DNA from: Verrucomicrobiia bacterium
Lineage (GTDB): Bacteria > Verrucomicrobiota > Verrucomicrobiia > Limisphaerales > UBA1100
Direction: 5' to 3'
DNA: 60,755 bases
Assembly (NCBI GenBank): GCA_014239365.1
Contig: JAAZZB010000013.1
Span: forward strand, 1-60,755
Shown here: positions 41,837 through 50,839 of the stretch, piece by piece
Layout of the letters: the number at the start of each line of letters is the position of its first letter
How positions within the stretch are numbered: the first letter of the stretch is position 1
The notes under the pieces: generated by a model
The model's input: the letters and a program-made list of their open reading frames with translations, nothing else
Databases searched by the model: none
What the model was told of the DNA's origin: nothing
Translations under genes and position numbers: made by a program

Positions 41837-42610
41837 GTGAATGAATTCACTGCGGAACTGGTCGGCACCTTCCTGCTCATTCTGTTGGGCGGAGGCGTGT
41901 GCGCTAATGTCAGCCTGAAAAAAACCTGCGGGCACGACTCGGGCTGGATTGTCGTCACCGCCGGCTGGGGCCTCGCCGTGGCCATGGCCATTTACGCTGT
42001 GGTAAATTTCAGTGGCGCGCACATCAACCCCGCCGTCACACTTGGCCTCGCGAGCATCGGCGAATTGCCTTGGAGCGATGTGCCCAAATATGTCACAGCC
42101 CAATTCCTCGGCGCCATCCTCGGCGCGACCACCGTGTGGCTCGCCTATCTGCCCCATTGGGAAGTTACCGAGGATCCTGCCACCAAGCTTGGCGTGTTCT
42201 CTAACGCCCCTGCCATCCGCAAACCTTTTGCCAATCTGCTCTGCGAAATCATCGGAACCTTTGCCCTCGTGCTAGGCGTGCTAGCAATCCTTTCGCCCGA
42301 TGCACTCACGCCTGTGCAACAAGACAAGTTGGGCGGAGAAAAAGCTGCAGAGTTGGCACGACAAGGATGGGAAAACAGCCTCAAGCCATTGCTCGTTGGC
42401 CTGCTCGTCTTTTCAATTGGCCTTTCCCTTGGCGGCCCCACCGGCTACGCCATCAACCCCGCACGCGACCTCGGCCCGCGTATCGCCCACGCGCTACTGC
42501 CCATTCCCGGCAAAGGCGGCTCGGACTGGAGCTACGCGTGGATCCCCGTCGTCGGCCCCTGCATCGGCGGCGTCCTCGGCGCGCTCGTTTACAAGATGCT
42601 CTGGATGTGA
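41837..42610 (+). CDS. glpF: Glycerol facilitator / aquaporin
   Basis: This 257-residue channel starts with GTG 41837; the nearby ATG at 41841 is out of frame. Six transmembrane helices and both half-helix motifs are present (SGAHINPAVTLGL and YAINPARDLGPR). The Asp after the second NPAR favours a glycerol-type pore. The C-terminal GPCIGGVLGALVYKMLW is typical. Glycerol kinase follows 83 nt downstream, so the pair takes up and phosphorylates glycerol. Confidence 0.93.
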   Translation: MNEFTAELVGTFLLILLGGGVCANVSLKKTCGHDSGWIVVTAGWGLAVAMAIYAVVNFSGAHINPAVTLGLASIGELPWSDVPKYVTAQFLGAILGATTVWLAYLPHWEVTEDPATKLGVFSNAPAIRKPFANLLCEIIGTFALVLGVLAILSPDALTPVQQDKLGGEKAAELARQGWENSLKPLLVGLLVFSIGLSLGGPTGYAINPARDLGPRIAHALLPIPGKGGSDWSYAWIPVVGPCIGGVLGALVYKMLWM

Positions 42611-42618
42611 AACCAATT

Positions 42619-42686
42619 TTGAACACGGATGTTCACGATGTTCAGGATAAAAAAATTATCATGTACATCGTAAATATCTGTGTTAA
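42619..42686. repeat. CACGGAT-family inverted repeat between glpF and glpK
   Basis: GAACACGGATGTTCACGATG on the left faces ATCGTAAATATCTGTGTT on the right, with AACACGGAT and ATCTGTGTT as outer arms. It is a degenerate member of the family found at 46998, 47406 and 48384. Confidence 0.6.
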
Positions 42687-42693
42687 ATAAAAA

Positions 42694-44175
42694 ATGAAAT
42701 ATATCCTGTCACTTGACCAAGGCACGACCAGTTCGCGGGCGATTGTTTTTGACCGCGCCGGGCGCGTGAAAGCGGTGGCGCAAAAAGAGTTCCCGCAAAT
42801 TTTCCCCAAACCCGGCTGGGTGGAGCACGATGCGGAGGCCATCTGGAAAACCCAGCTCGCCACCGCCAAGGCCGCGCTAAAAAAAGCTAAGCTCACCGCC
42901 GCCAATATCGCCGCCATCGGCATCACCAATCAACGCGAGACCACGCTGTTGTGGGATCGCCAAACCGGCAAACCCATCGCCAACGCCATCGTGTGGCAGG
43001 ATCGCCGCACCGCCAAGGAATGCGACCGACTCAAAGCCGCCGGCCACGCGCCGCTCATCCGCCGCAAAACCGGTCTGGTCATTGATGCTTATTTTTCCGC
43101 CACAAAAATCGCTTGGTTGCTGAAAAATGTAAAAGGCGCGCGCACCCTCGCTCGGCAGGGGCAACTCGCTTTTGGAACGATGGACTCGTGGCTCATTTGG
43201 AAACTCACCGGCGGCACCACGCACGTCACCGACGCCAGCAACGCTTCGCGCACGATGCTCTACAACCTCCGCACCGGCGACTGGGACGCGGAGCTTTTGA
43301 AACTTTTCAAAATTCCCCGCAGCGTGTTGCCCGAAGTGCGCGGTTCCAGCGAAGTGATCGCCGAAACAAAGTTGTTTGGAAAAACCATTCCCATCGCTGG
43401 CATCGCGGGCGACCAACAAGCCGCCCTCTTCGGCCAATGCTGCACCCGCCCCGGCATGGTGAAAAATACGTACGGCACCGGCTGCTTTATGCTGATGCAC
43501 ACCGGCACGAAACCGATGCCGTCCAAAAATAATCTGCTTACCACCGTCGCCTGGCGCATTGGCGGACGCACGGAGTTCGCGCTTGAAGGCAGCATCTTCA
43601 TCGCCGGCGCGGTGACGCAATGGCTGCGGGATGGCCTGAAATTTTTCAAGAATGCCGCCGAAATCGAAGCGCTCGCCGCCCGCGTGCCGGACAACGGCGG
43701 CGTGTACCTTGTCCCCGCCTTCGCCGGACTCGGCGCGCCGCATTGGGATCAACACGCGCGCGGCATTATCTGCGGGCTCACACGCGGTGCCACCCAAGCC
43801 CACATCGCCCGCGCCGCGCTCGAAGGCATCGCCTATCAAGTCCGCGACGTGCTCACCGCGATGGAGGCCGACGCGGGTGTGCGCCTAAAAGAACTCCGCG
43901 TTGACGGCGGCGCGAGTGCGAACAATTTGCTGATGCAGTTCCAAAGCGATTTGCTAAACGTCCCCGTCGTGCGCCCACGCATCACCGAAACCACCGCGCT
44001 CGGCGCGGCGTACTTAGCCGGTTTGGCCGTTGGTTATTGGAATTCCAAAAACGACATCGCCAAACAATGGCAGCAAGACCGCCGCTTCGCCCCCAAATTG
44101 AAACCCGCCGCGCGCCGCCAACTCATCACCGGCTGGACCAAAGCCCTCGCGCGCGCAAAGGATTGGGAAGATTAG
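42694..44175 (+). CDS. glpK: Glycerol kinase
   Basis: This 493-residue FGGY kinase produces sn-glycerol 3-phosphate. The ATP loop [20 protein letters not shown], the glycerol-binding [17 protein letters not shown] with IVWQDRRT, and the second-domain motif [20 protein letters not shown] are all conserved. The ADP-binding [18 protein letters not shown] is near residue 405. Length is usual for GlpK. It is co-directional with glpF. No glpD or glpR is nearby. Confidence 0.96.
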   Translation: MKYILSLDQGTTSSRAIVFDRAGRVKAVAQKEFPQIFPKPGWVEHDAEAIWKTQLATAKAALKKAKLTAANIAAIGITNQRETTLLWDRQTGKPIANAIVWQDRRTAKECDRLKAAGHAPLIRRKTGLVIDAYFSATKIAWLLKNVKGARTLARQGQLAFGTMDSWLIWKLTGGTTHVTDASNASRTMLYNLRTGDWDAELLKLFKIPRSVLPEVRGSSEVIAETKLFGKTIPIAGIAGDQQAALFGQCCTRPGMVKNTYGTGCFMLMHTGTKPMPSKNNLLTTVAWRIGGRTEFALEGSIFIAGAVTQWLRDGLKFFKNAAEIEALAARVPDNGGVYLVPAFAGLGAPHWDQHARGIICGLTRGATQAHIARAALEGIAYQVRDVLTAMEADAGVRLKELRVDGGASANNLLMQFQSDLLNVPVVRPRITETTALGAAYLAGLAVGYWNSKNDIAKQWQQDRRFAPKLKPAARRQLITGWTKALARAKDWED

Positions 44176-44286
44176 AATTGGTTGACGGGAAACCAACGCC
44201 CAGCTCCATCAACCTTTCCATTGACTTCCCGCGCTGCTTCAGGCATCCAACTCCCCGACTTTTTAACCTCAACAGAAAGAAAAACT

Positions 44287-44922
44287 ATGTCAGATGAACT
44301 CGGTTGTGAATTGTGTGGCGACCTCCCAATGCTAAGCGTGGGCGAGGATGTGCCGGATTTCAAAATGGAAACTTACGAGCCGTCCACCGGCCAATTCGGC
44401 GAAGTGGATCTTGCCGGTCTCAAGGCCGATGGCAAGTGGACCCTCCTCGTTTTTTACCCGGCGGACTTCACCTTCGTGTGCCCCACCGAATTGGCCGACC
44501 TCGCAGCGCAGGATGCCAAGCTCACTGAGCTCGGCGCGAAAGTGATTGGTGTTTCCACCGACACAAAATTCGCCCACCTCGCCTGGTGCCGTGAAGAGAA
44601 ATTGATGGCCGACGTAAAATACACGCTCGCCGCTGACACCACCGGCGTGGTCTCCAGCCTCTTCGGCGTGTACGACGACGCCACCGGCCTTGCCCTGCGC
44701 GGCACTTTCATCATCAGCCCCGAAGGCAAGCTCGTGAGCGCCACGGTCAACTTCTACAACGTAGGCCGCAACATGGAAGAGCTGACCCGCGTGATGGAAG
44801 CCAACGCCCACTGCGCCGCCAACCCCGCCGAAGCCTGCCCCGCCCAATGGACCCCCGGCGACAAAACGCTGACGCCAAACGAAGGAATGGTCGGCAACGT
44901 CTACGAAGCCCTAAACGGCTAA
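44287..44922 (+). CDS. ahpC: Peroxiredoxin, AhpC/Prx1 type
   Basis: This 211-residue protein starts at ATG 44287 (MSDELGCELCGDLPML). The peroxidatic Cys is in FYPADFTFVCPTELADL. The resolving Cys is in the C-terminal EACPAQWTPGD, so it is a typical 2-Cys enzyme. It reduces H2O2 and organic peroxides. No ahpF is adjacent, so thioredoxin or another reductase presumably recycles it. A strong terminator follows the gene, which makes it monocistronic. Confidence 0.95.
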   Translation: MSDELGCELCGDLPMLSVGEDVPDFKMETYEPSTGQFGEVDLAGLKADGKWTLLVFYPADFTFVCPTELADLAAQDAKLTELGAKVIGVSTDTKFAHLAWCREEKLMADVKYTLAADTTGVVSSLFGVYDDATGLALRGTFIISPEGKLVSATVNFYNVGRNMEELTRVMEANAHCAANPAEACPAQWTPGDKTLTPNEGMVGNVYEALNG

Positions 44923-44943
44923 ACCCAACAAAATCAACTCGCA

Positions 44944-44973
44944 AACGGCGCTGACCCCCAGCGCCGTTTTTTT
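44944..44973 (+). terminator. Rho-independent terminator after ahpC
   Basis: ACGGCGCTG pairs with CAGCGCCGT around ACCCC, and a run of seven T follows. It is the clearest intrinsic terminator in the window. Confidence 0.9.
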
Positions 44974-44990
44974 CGCACATTGACATAAAA

Positions 44991-45018
44991 GCATAAATGT
45001 GCGAATGTGCGTTTATGC
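44991..45018. promoter_or_regulatory. Imperfect palindrome over the antitoxin start, likely operator
   Basis: GCATAAATGTGC and GTGCGTTTATGC face each other around GAAT, and the right arm contains the antitoxin ATG. TTGACA lies at 44980-44985, a good -35 box, but no clear -10 follows. Autoregulation by the antitoxin is the natural reading. Confidence 0.5.
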
Positions 45019-45278
45019 GAACGACATTGGATATTCCTGATAAAGTAATGAAAATGGCTAAAATGATGGCTGTTGATGAAGGGGTGCCGTTGAAAACAAT
45101 CGTGGCCCGAGCTTTGGAAACTGAGGTCTCTCAACCGATGGACCCCAATCGACCCGAAAAAGTGCGACGTGCTTTGGAAGGGCTGCGCAGCATTAGCGGT
45201 GGAATCCAATGGAATGGCCCGCCTGAAATGAGCTTTTGGGAAGAGGATGGTTCAACGTCTGATCCCCTCAAGCAATGA
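45015..45278 (+). CDS. vapB: VapB-like antitoxin
   Basis: This 87-residue protein starts at ATG 45015 (an earlier ATG at 44997 lies inside the operator). The N-terminus MRTTLDIPDKVMKMAKMMAV is a ribbon-helix-helix start, and LKTIVARALETEV is the second helix. The C-terminus is acidic and Trp-rich (MSFWEEDGSTS), suited to toxin binding. It overlaps the PIN gene by 4 nt. Confidence 0.85.
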   Translation: MRTTLDIPDKVMKMAKMMAVDEGVPLKTIVARALETEVSQPMDPNRPEKVRRALEGLRSISGGIQWNGPPEMSFWEEDGSTSDPLKQ

Positions 45279-45670
45279 TCATGATCGACACCCACATTTG
45301 GGTTTGGCTGGCCAATCAGGACTCACGATTGAGCCTTGATTATCGTCGATCATTGGAATTGGAAATCCAAAACGCCCCATTGATGGTGAGCGATATTTCT
45401 CTTTGGGAGATTCAAACCGCAGTGGCCTGCGGTGGTATGACCTTGCCACTTCCACTGGATGAATGGTTTCAAAAAGCAACAAATCCATCGGTGATAGAAT
45501 TACAACGGATTACCTCGGAAGTGGTGGTGGAGATTAATAACCTGATTCCTTTTCACAAAGACCCCGCCGACCGAATCATCGCTGCCACTGCTCGGGTTTT
45601 GGAAGTGCCTCTTGCAACGCACGACAAGGACATCATCAAGTCCGGTGCCGTGCCGATTTGGCGGCCGTAA
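45275..45670 (+). CDS. vapC: PIN-domain toxin (VapC-like)
   Basis: This 131-residue PIN protein is a predicted RNase toxin. Acidic residues are in MIMIDTHIWVW, SDISLWEIQTAVACG and HKDPADRIIAATARVL, with LATHDKDIIKSG near the end. It is similar in type to the toxin at 15441 but not a close copy. Translation is coupled to the antitoxin by ATGA overlap. Confidence 0.9.
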   Translation: MIMIDTHIWVWLANQDSRLSLDYRRSLELEIQNAPLMVSDISLWEIQTAVACGGMTLPLPLDEWFQKATNPSVIELQRITSEVVVEINNLIPFHKDPADRIIAATARVLEVPLATHDKDIIKSGAVPIWRP

Positions 45671-45688
45671 GCATCCGTAAACATATTG

Positions 45689-47053
45689 CTAAATCATAAA
45701 GTCGTCGTACTCCGGCTGATAAACTTTTTCGGGGCCGCGTAGCATTCCGGCCGCGGCGGTGGCGTTGGTGCTGGGCTCCACTAAAACGATTGAGCCGGTG
45801 AGGCGATTGGTGGTGTAGCCATCGAACACCAACGGCTTGGCGGTGCGCAATCGGACTTCGCCAATGTCGTTCATGGCCAGCTCGGCCGGATGCGGCTCGG
45901 GCTCGTAGGTTTGGATGTTGATGCGGCTGTCGAGGCTGATGACTTTTGCCTGCACGGTTTGTGTGCCGTGTTTGAGAAAATATTTTTGGCCGGGCTGCAA
46001 CGGCCGTTGTTCCATCCAGCATACGCGCGCAGAAATATCCGCGCTGTGGCCGGGCAATGAATCCGTGCCCACGATCATATCGCCGCGGCTGATGTCGAGG
46101 TCATCCTCCAAAACCAGCGTCACCGATTGCGGCGAAAACGCTTCCTCGAGCTGACCATCATACGTCCAAATTTCTTTCACCGTGCTATTTCGCCCACTGG
46201 GCAAAGCCAAAACCTCTTGCCCAACCTTCACAATACCACCGGCAATTTGACCGGAAAACCCGCGGAAATCATGCAGCGTTTTGTCGGTGGGATTGTTCGG
46301 CCGATTCACCCATTGCACAGGAAACCGAAACGCATTCAAGTTCCAATCGCTTGCGATGTGTACAGACTCAAGATGCCCCATCAGCGTGGGCCCTTCGTAC
46401 CACGGCGTGTGCTCGGATGGATCGACCACATTGCCTCCGTCCAACGCGCTCAGTGGAAGGAATTTCACATCCTTAAACGTATCAAGCTTGGGCAGAAAAT
46501 CTTCAATGTCATCGCGAATCTCGCGGAAGCGCTCCTCGCTCCAATCCACAAGATCCATTTTATTTATCGCAAACACAATGTGCGGAATGCCGAGCAGCGC
46601 GGAAATATAACTGTGCCGCCGCGTTTGCTCAATCACGCCGTGGCGCGCATCCACAAGCACAATGGAAAGATTTGCCGTGCTCGCGCCCGTCACCATATTG
46701 CGCGTGTACTGCACATGCCCCGGCGTATCGGCAACAATAAACTTGCGCTTGGGCGTTGCAAAAAAGCGGTACGCGACGTCAATGGTAATTCCCTGCTCGC
46801 GCTCAGCACGCAGGCCATCGGTGAGGTTAGCCAGATTCACTTGGCCGCCGCCCGTGATATCCGCCGAACGCTCCAGCGCCTCCATCTGATCCTCCATGAT
46901 CGATTTCGAATCATAAAGCAACCGCCCAATCAACGTGCTCTTGCCGTCATCAACCGAGCCGCACGTATTAAAACGCAGCAGCTCGACGGAATGTTGGGAC
47001 ACGGATTTCACGGATTTACACGGATTATTTTTTATAAAATGACTCGTTTCCAT
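45689..47053 (-). CDS. cysN: Sulfate adenylyltransferase subunit 1 (GTPase)
   Basis: This 454-residue EF-Tu-like GTPase activates ATP sulfurylase. P-loop GSVDDGKSTLIGRLL, switch residues EQGITIDVAYRFF, DTPGHVQYTRNMVTGAS and NKMDLVDWS are intact. Domains II and III follow, and there is no fused APS kinase. The start is uncertain. From ATG 47053 the first ~20 residues (HFIKNNPCKSVKSVS) are encoded by an interspersed CACGGAT repeat; GTG 47011 or 47002 would also work. With 47053 the gene overlaps the GxxExxY gene by 22 nt. It pairs with CysD. Confidence 0.93.
   Translation of the reverse strand: METSHFIKNNPCKSVKSVSQHSVELLRFNTCGSVDDGKSTLIGRLLYDSKSIMEDQMEALERSADITGGGQVNLANLTDGLRAEREQGITIDVAYRFFATPKRKFIVADTPGHVQYTRNMVTGASTANLSIVLVDARHGVIEQTRRHSYISALLGIPHIVFAINKMDLVDWSEERFREIRDDIEDFLPKLDTFKDVKFLPLSALDGGNVVDPSEHTPWYEGPTLMGHLESVHIASDWNLNAFRFPVQWVNRPNNPTDKTLHDFRGFSGQIAGGIVKVGQEVLALPSGRNSTVKEIWTYDGQLEEAFSPQSVTLVLEDDLDISRGDMIVGTDSLPGHSADISARVCWMEQRPLQPGQKYFLKHGTQTVQAKVISLDSRINIQTYEPEPHPAELAMNDIGEVRLRTAKPLVFDGYTTNRLTGSIVLVEPSTNATAAAGMLRGPEKVYQPEYDDFMI
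46998..47027. repeat. CACGGAT repeat, left boundary of GxxExxY cassette
   Basis: ACACGGATTTCACGGATTTA followed by CACGGAT holds three CACGGAT units. It faces the inverted copy at 47406-47437 across the GxxExxY gene, and also encodes the N-terminus of CysN. Confidence 0.8.
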
Positions 47054-47409
47054 TCGAGGGAGTTGGCTCCGAAATTGACTAACAACCCAACGCGCAATTT
47101 TGCGGCTGCCAAATAATTCAAAACTTGTTTCATATGTCCGCCAGTTAATTTTTCAACTGCCTTGGCTTCAAAAATAATTTTATCCCAAACCACAAAGTCA
47201 GCAAAATACGGATGCGCCAAGGTCACCCCTTTATATTCAATCTCAAATTTTCTCTCCCGCTCAAAAGGAATTTTCGCCCGCGCCAATTCCACCACCAACG
47301 CATCCTTATAAACGATCTCATTAAGCCCCTTCCCAATTTCATTATGAATCTCCATACAAAACCCAATCAACCGATGCGTCTCTTCCCTAAATAACAATTC
47401 TGGTTTCAT
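47032..47409 (-). CDS. GxxExxY protein
   Basis: This 125-residue protein belongs to the GxxExxY family, named for the motif seen here in GKGLNEIVYKDALVVEL. It also has PYFADFVVWDKIIFEAKAVE, a D...ExK arrangement reminiscent of the PD-(D/E)XK fold, and HMKQVLNYLAAAKLRVGLLV. The biochemical role is unknown. The family is scattered and often found at odd sites. Here it interrupts the cysD-cysN operon and is bracketed by inverted repeats, so it looks like an inserted cassette that kept the operon direction. Confidence 0.9.
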   Translation of the reverse strand: MKPELLFREETHRLIGFCMEIHNEIGKGLNEIVYKDALVVELARAKIPFERERKFEIEYKGVTLAHPYFADFVVWDKIIFEAKAVEKLTGGHMKQVLNYLAAAKLRVGLLVNFGANSLEWKRVIL

Positions 47410-47437
47410 CCGTGAAAATCCGTGGAATCCGTGTCTC
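47406..47437. repeat. CACGGAT repeat, right boundary of GxxExxY cassette
   Basis: ATCCGTGAAAATCCGTGGAA followed by TCCGTGT is the inverted form of the repeat at 46998-47027. It overlaps the GxxExxY start codon region and touches the end of cysD. Confidence 0.8.
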
Positions 47438-48375
47438 TAAAAATACCCCGCTTTCTTTCGATCTTCCATCGCGGCTTCGCTCGCTTTGTCATCGGCGCGT
47501 GTGCCGCGTTCGGTCACGCGAGCGGCGGCAACTTCCGCGATGATGTCGTCAATACTCTCCGCGGGGCTTTCAATCATTCCTGTGGAAATCATATCGGCAA
47601 TCGTTCGCACGCGACACGTCATCGTGCGGTGCTCTTCCTTTTCGGTCGGACGCGCGCCTTCGTACGGATCGGGCTTGCCGTTTTCTTCATGCGCCGGTGG
47701 AATGGGCAACCATTGGCCACCACGAAAAAAACAATCGCGCTCGTGACTGAAATAGATGTTTGGCACTTCCAAGTTTTCTTTTTGGACGTACTCCCACACA
47801 TCAGTTTCGGTCCAGTTAGACAGCGGAAACACGCGCATATTTTCGCCGGGATTGAGGCGGCCGTTGTACAGATTCCAAATTTCCGGCCGCTGGTTTTTGG
47901 GATCCCATTGGCCGAATGAATCGCGAAAGCTAAAAAACCGTTCCTTCGCGCGTGCCTTTTCTTCGTCGCGACGCGCGCCGCCGATGCAGCAATCGAATTG
48001 AAATTCATCAATCGCACCAAGCAACACAGGAATCTGCAGGTGATTGCGGCTAGTTTGTCCCGGCGTCGGCGTGGCCAATCCCCTTTCAACCGCCTCATCC
48101 ACCGTGCGCACAATCAGTTTCGCGCCCAGTTCCTTCGCGCGCCGATCTCGAAACTCAAGCAATTCCGGAAACTCGTGCCCCGTCTCCACATTCAAAAACG
48201 GCATCGGAATTTCCGAAGGCCGAAACGCCTTTTCCGCTAAACGCAAAATGCAAATCGAATCTTTCCCTCCCGAAAACAAAACCGCCGGCCGCTCGAATTC
48301 CGCCGCCACTTCACGCAGCACGTGAATCGCTTCCGTCTCAAGGTATTCGAGATGATCTAGATGATAGCTACTCAT
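47437..48375 (-). CDS. cysD: Sulfate adenylyltransferase subunit 2
   Basis: This 312-residue protein is the catalytic half of ATP sulfurylase. The PP-loop FSGGKDSICILRLAEKAF is near residue 35, and later motifs are VETGHEFPELLEFRD, CCIGGARRDEEKARAKERFF and PLSNWTETDVWEYVQKENL. It is transcribed with cysI and cysH from upstream. The downstream partner cysN is separated from it by the GxxExxY cassette. Confidence 0.96.
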   Translation of the reverse strand: MSSYHLDHLEYLETEAIHVLREVAAEFERPAVLFSGGKDSICILRLAEKAFRPSEIPMPFLNVETGHEFPELLEFRDRRAKELGAKLIVRTVDEAVERGLATPTPGQTSRNHLQIPVLLGAIDEFQFDCCIGGARRDEEKARAKERFFSFRDSFGQWDPKNQRPEIWNLYNGRLNPGENMRVFPLSNWTETDVWEYVQKENLEVPNIYFSHERDCFFRGGQWLPIPPAHEENGKPDPYEGARPTEKEEHRTMTCRVRTIADMISTGMIESPAESIDDIIAEVAAARVTERGTRADDKASEAAMEDRKKAGYF

Positions 48376-48383
48376 ATTTTTTT

Positions 48384-48458
48384 GACACGGATTTCACGGA
48401 TTTGCACAGATTGTTTTTAATAATATTTTCATCTGTGATCATCTGTGAAATCCGTGTC
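48384..48458. repeat. CACGGAT inverted repeat pair between cysH and cysD, no insert
   Basis: Left arm GACACGGATTTCACGGATTT (continuing to 48411) and right arm 48431-48458 (ending TGAAATCCGTGTC) are largely complementary around a 19-nt spacer. It looks like an empty version of the bracketed GxxExxY unit. Confidence 0.75.
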
Positions 48459-49121
48459 TTATTTTTTAACCGCCTCCCCGCCCCACGCCGCGTGCAGACC
48501 GCATTCGCGTTTCTCATCGGCCTTTGCGGGATCGAAATAATCCCATTCGTTCGGGAGATCGTGCTGCTCCAAATAAGCCTCCATTTCCTCATCGCTCCAA
48601 TTGAAAACGGGGCTTACTTTTAATGAACCAAAATTATTGTCGGCGCTCACCACATCCAATTCCGCGCGATTTGGATTCTGCACTTTGCGCAGCGCGGTGA
48701 ACCACACCGTCGGTGCCATTTCTTTCATCCCACGCTGGAACGGTTCCAGCTTCATCACCGTGCTGAACGCTTTGATGGCGGCCTCGTTCTCTTCCGTTGG
48801 CTCCGGCATTCCGCCGTGCTCGGCATCGTAATGTGCCGCAGTGAGTTTCGGCACGAAGGCTTGAATGTTCAAATTCAGTCGCGCCTTCAATTCCTCCGCG
48901 TGTGTGTAAGTCGCTTCGCGGTTGTAGCCGTGGTCCACCCACAGCACGCGAATGTCCGGCTGCGCTTGCGTCACCAAATGCAAAATCACCGCCTCGTACG
49001 GTCGAAAATTCGTCGATACAATCGCGCGCCCATCGGCTTGCGCGATGGCCCACTCGACCACTTCCTGCGCCGACTTTCCACGCAGTTGATCGTTGGCTTG
49101 AGCGATGGCTTCCGGCGTCAT
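48459..49121 (-). CDS. cysH: Phosphoadenylylsulfate / adenylylsulfate reductase
   Basis: This 220-residue protein starts at ATG 49121, overlapping the cysI stop by 4 nt. The PP-loop region reads AIVSTNFRPYEAVILHLV. The C-terminal catalytic cysteine motif is KRECGLHAAWGG. There are no CC...CxxC iron-sulfur cysteines, so the enzyme should be of the PAPS-type class, or a variant of it. No APS kinase (cysC) is in the window, which leaves the preferred substrate open. It produces sulfite for CysI. Confidence 0.92.
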   Translation of the reverse strand: MTPEAIAQANDQLRGKSAQEVVEWAIAQADGRAIVSTNFRPYEAVILHLVTQAQPDIRVLWVDHGYNREATYTHAEELKARLNLNIQAFVPKLTAAHYDAEHGGMPEPTEENEAAIKAFSTVMKLEPFQRGMKEMAPTVWFTALRKVQNPNRAELDVVSADNNFGSLKVSPVFNWSDEEMEAYLEQHDLPNEWDYFDPAKADEKRECGLHAAWGGEAVKK

Positions 49122-50779
49122 ATCGCCACCTCGGTTTCCGGCCACACTTCGCGCGCGCAGAAGTCGCCGAAGCGTTCGCCTTCGTGGCGGTGGCGGGCGA
49201 ATCGTTCGAGCAAGGGGCGCAGTTGATCAGCCATTTCGATGGCGGGCACGGTTTGGTTGTACAAACGCGCCAGCCGCGTGCCGGCGACGTTGCCGCCGAG
49301 GTACACCGCGTATTTGTTGGGCGACTTGCCCACGATGCCCAGCTCGGCCATATACGGCCGCGCGCAGCCGTTGGGGCAGCCGGTCATCCGCACGATGATT
49401 TCTTCGCCGCCCAAGCCGACGTCGTCCAATAAATTTTCCACCAATCCGAGAAACTCCGGCACATAACGCTCGCTCTCCGCCAATGCTAAACCGCAAGTAG
49501 GCAGCGCCGGACACGCCATCGCCGCACGTTCCAGCACCGTGCCCTGCCCTGTCGGATCTACCGCCAAACCGTTTTCAGATAGAATGGAATCAATTTTTTC
49601 TTTGTCCGCTTCGGCCACGCCGCACAGTAAAAGATTTTGCGAAGGCGTCAGTCGCACCTCGGGCCGATGCTGTTCCACGATGGCTCGCAGTGCCGTTTTC
49701 AGTTCGCCTTGAACGCGGCCCGACAACACGTGCAGTCCGAGAAACCACGAACCATCCGCCGCCTCGTGCCAGCCAAACACATCGCCTTGTTGCTCAAATG
49801 TAAACGGCTTGGGCTCTTCCAGTCGCAGACCGGTGCGCCGCTCCAACTCGCCGCGAAACCATTCCACGCCGCGCTCGGCCAACACGTATTTCAAACGCGC
49901 GTGTTTGCGATCCGCACGGTCGCCAAAGTCGCGGTGGATCATCAGCACCGCCTTCGCGACGGCTTCAATGTGTTCCGGCGTAAAAAATCCAATCACATCC
50001 GCCACGCGCGGGTACGTCTTTGCGTTGTTGTGCGTCATCCCCATCCCGCCGCCCGCGGTGAGATTGTATCCGAGCAACTCGCCGTTTTCCTCGATGGCCA
50101 CGAAGCCCAAACAATTGGTCAGCACATCCGTGTCATTGTGCGGCGGCGTGGCAAAGCCGACTTTGAATTTTCGTGGCAAATAAGTTTTGCCATACAACGG
50201 ATCCACATAATCCGAATCGTCGAGCTTCAGCTTCACGCCTTCCACCCAGATTTGATGGTACGCCGCCGTTTGCGGCAGCAACGCTTGCGCCACGCGATCG
50301 CAATCCTCCAGCACCCGCGTGGCCAAGCCATTGCGCGCGGGAGTGGGCGGCGCCATCACGTTACGGTTCACATCGCCGCACGCGGCAAGCGTGGTGGCCA
50401 ACGCATCATTGATGCCCTTCATCAACGCGCCTAAGCCGCTCTTCACCACGCCGTGAAATTGAAAACTTTGCCGTGAAGTAATCCGCAGCGTTTGATTGCC
50501 GCACTCATCTGCGAGCCGGTCGTACGTGAGATACAAATCCGGCGCCATCACCCCGCCCGGATTCGTGCCGCGAATCATAAACATAAAATGCTTCCCCTGC
50601 TTGCGCACATCGCGGTCGTCCTGCTGATAAATCCCGTGAAACTTCAGAAATTGCTGGTCATCCTTGGAAAAAACATCCACTGCCCCATCCGCCAATGTAG
50701 CCGCAATATCCCCCGCCAACGAAGGATTCTCCGCCTTAATCACCTCATTATGAGTCAATTTCACTTGTTTATCGGACAT
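49118..50779 (-). CDS. cysI: Sulfite reductase hemoprotein
   Basis: This 553-residue protein has two ferredoxin-like halves. Cluster and sirohaem ligands are in CPALPTCGLAL near residue 420 and MTGCPNGCARPYMAE near 465. Substrate-binding Arg regions include LRITSRQSFQFHGVVK. The sequence LPRKFKVGFATPPHND is typical of assimilatory sulfite reductase. It is the first gene of the operon, directly downstream of a good promoter. No cysJ flavoprotein is present, so electrons may come from ferredoxin. Confidence 0.93.
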   Translation of the reverse strand: MSDKQVKLTHNEVIKAENPSLAGDIAATLADGAVDVFSKDDQQFLKFHGIYQQDDRDVRKQGKHFMFMIRGTNPGGVMAPDLYLTYDRLADECGNQTLRITSRQSFQFHGVVKSGLGALMKGINDALATTLAACGDVNRNVMAPPTPARNGLATRVLEDCDRVAQALLPQTAAYHQIWVEGVKLKLDDSDYVDPLYGKTYLPRKFKVGFATPPHNDTDVLTNCLGFVAIEENGELLGYNLTAGGGMGMTHNNAKTYPRVADVIGFFTPEHIEAVAKAVLMIHRDFGDRADRKHARLKYVLAERGVEWFRGELERRTGLRLEEPKPFTFEQQGDVFGWHEAADGSWFLGLHVLSGRVQGELKTALRAIVEQHRPEVRLTPSQNLLLCGVAEADKEKIDSILSENGLAVDPTGQGTVLERAAMACPALPTCGLALAESERYVPEFLGLVENLLDDVGLGGEEIIVRMTGCPNGCARPYMAELGIVGKSPNKYAVYLGGNVAGTRLARLYNQTVPAIEMADQLRPLLERFARHRHEGERFGDFCAREVWPETEVAI

Positions 50780-50811
50780 TTTTAATGGTTAGTAACTTGC
50801 TAAAGGTGATA

Positions 50812-50839
50812 ATGATAACACGCCCGTCGCTCCAGTCAA
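50812..50839 (-). promoter_or_regulatory. Predicted sigma-70 promoter of the cys operon
   Basis: On the minus strand TTGACT (50834-50839) and TATCAT (50812-50817) are 16 nt apart, about 32 nt before the cysI ATG. The doubled TTATCA around the -10 could be a regulator half-site. Confidence 0.6.
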
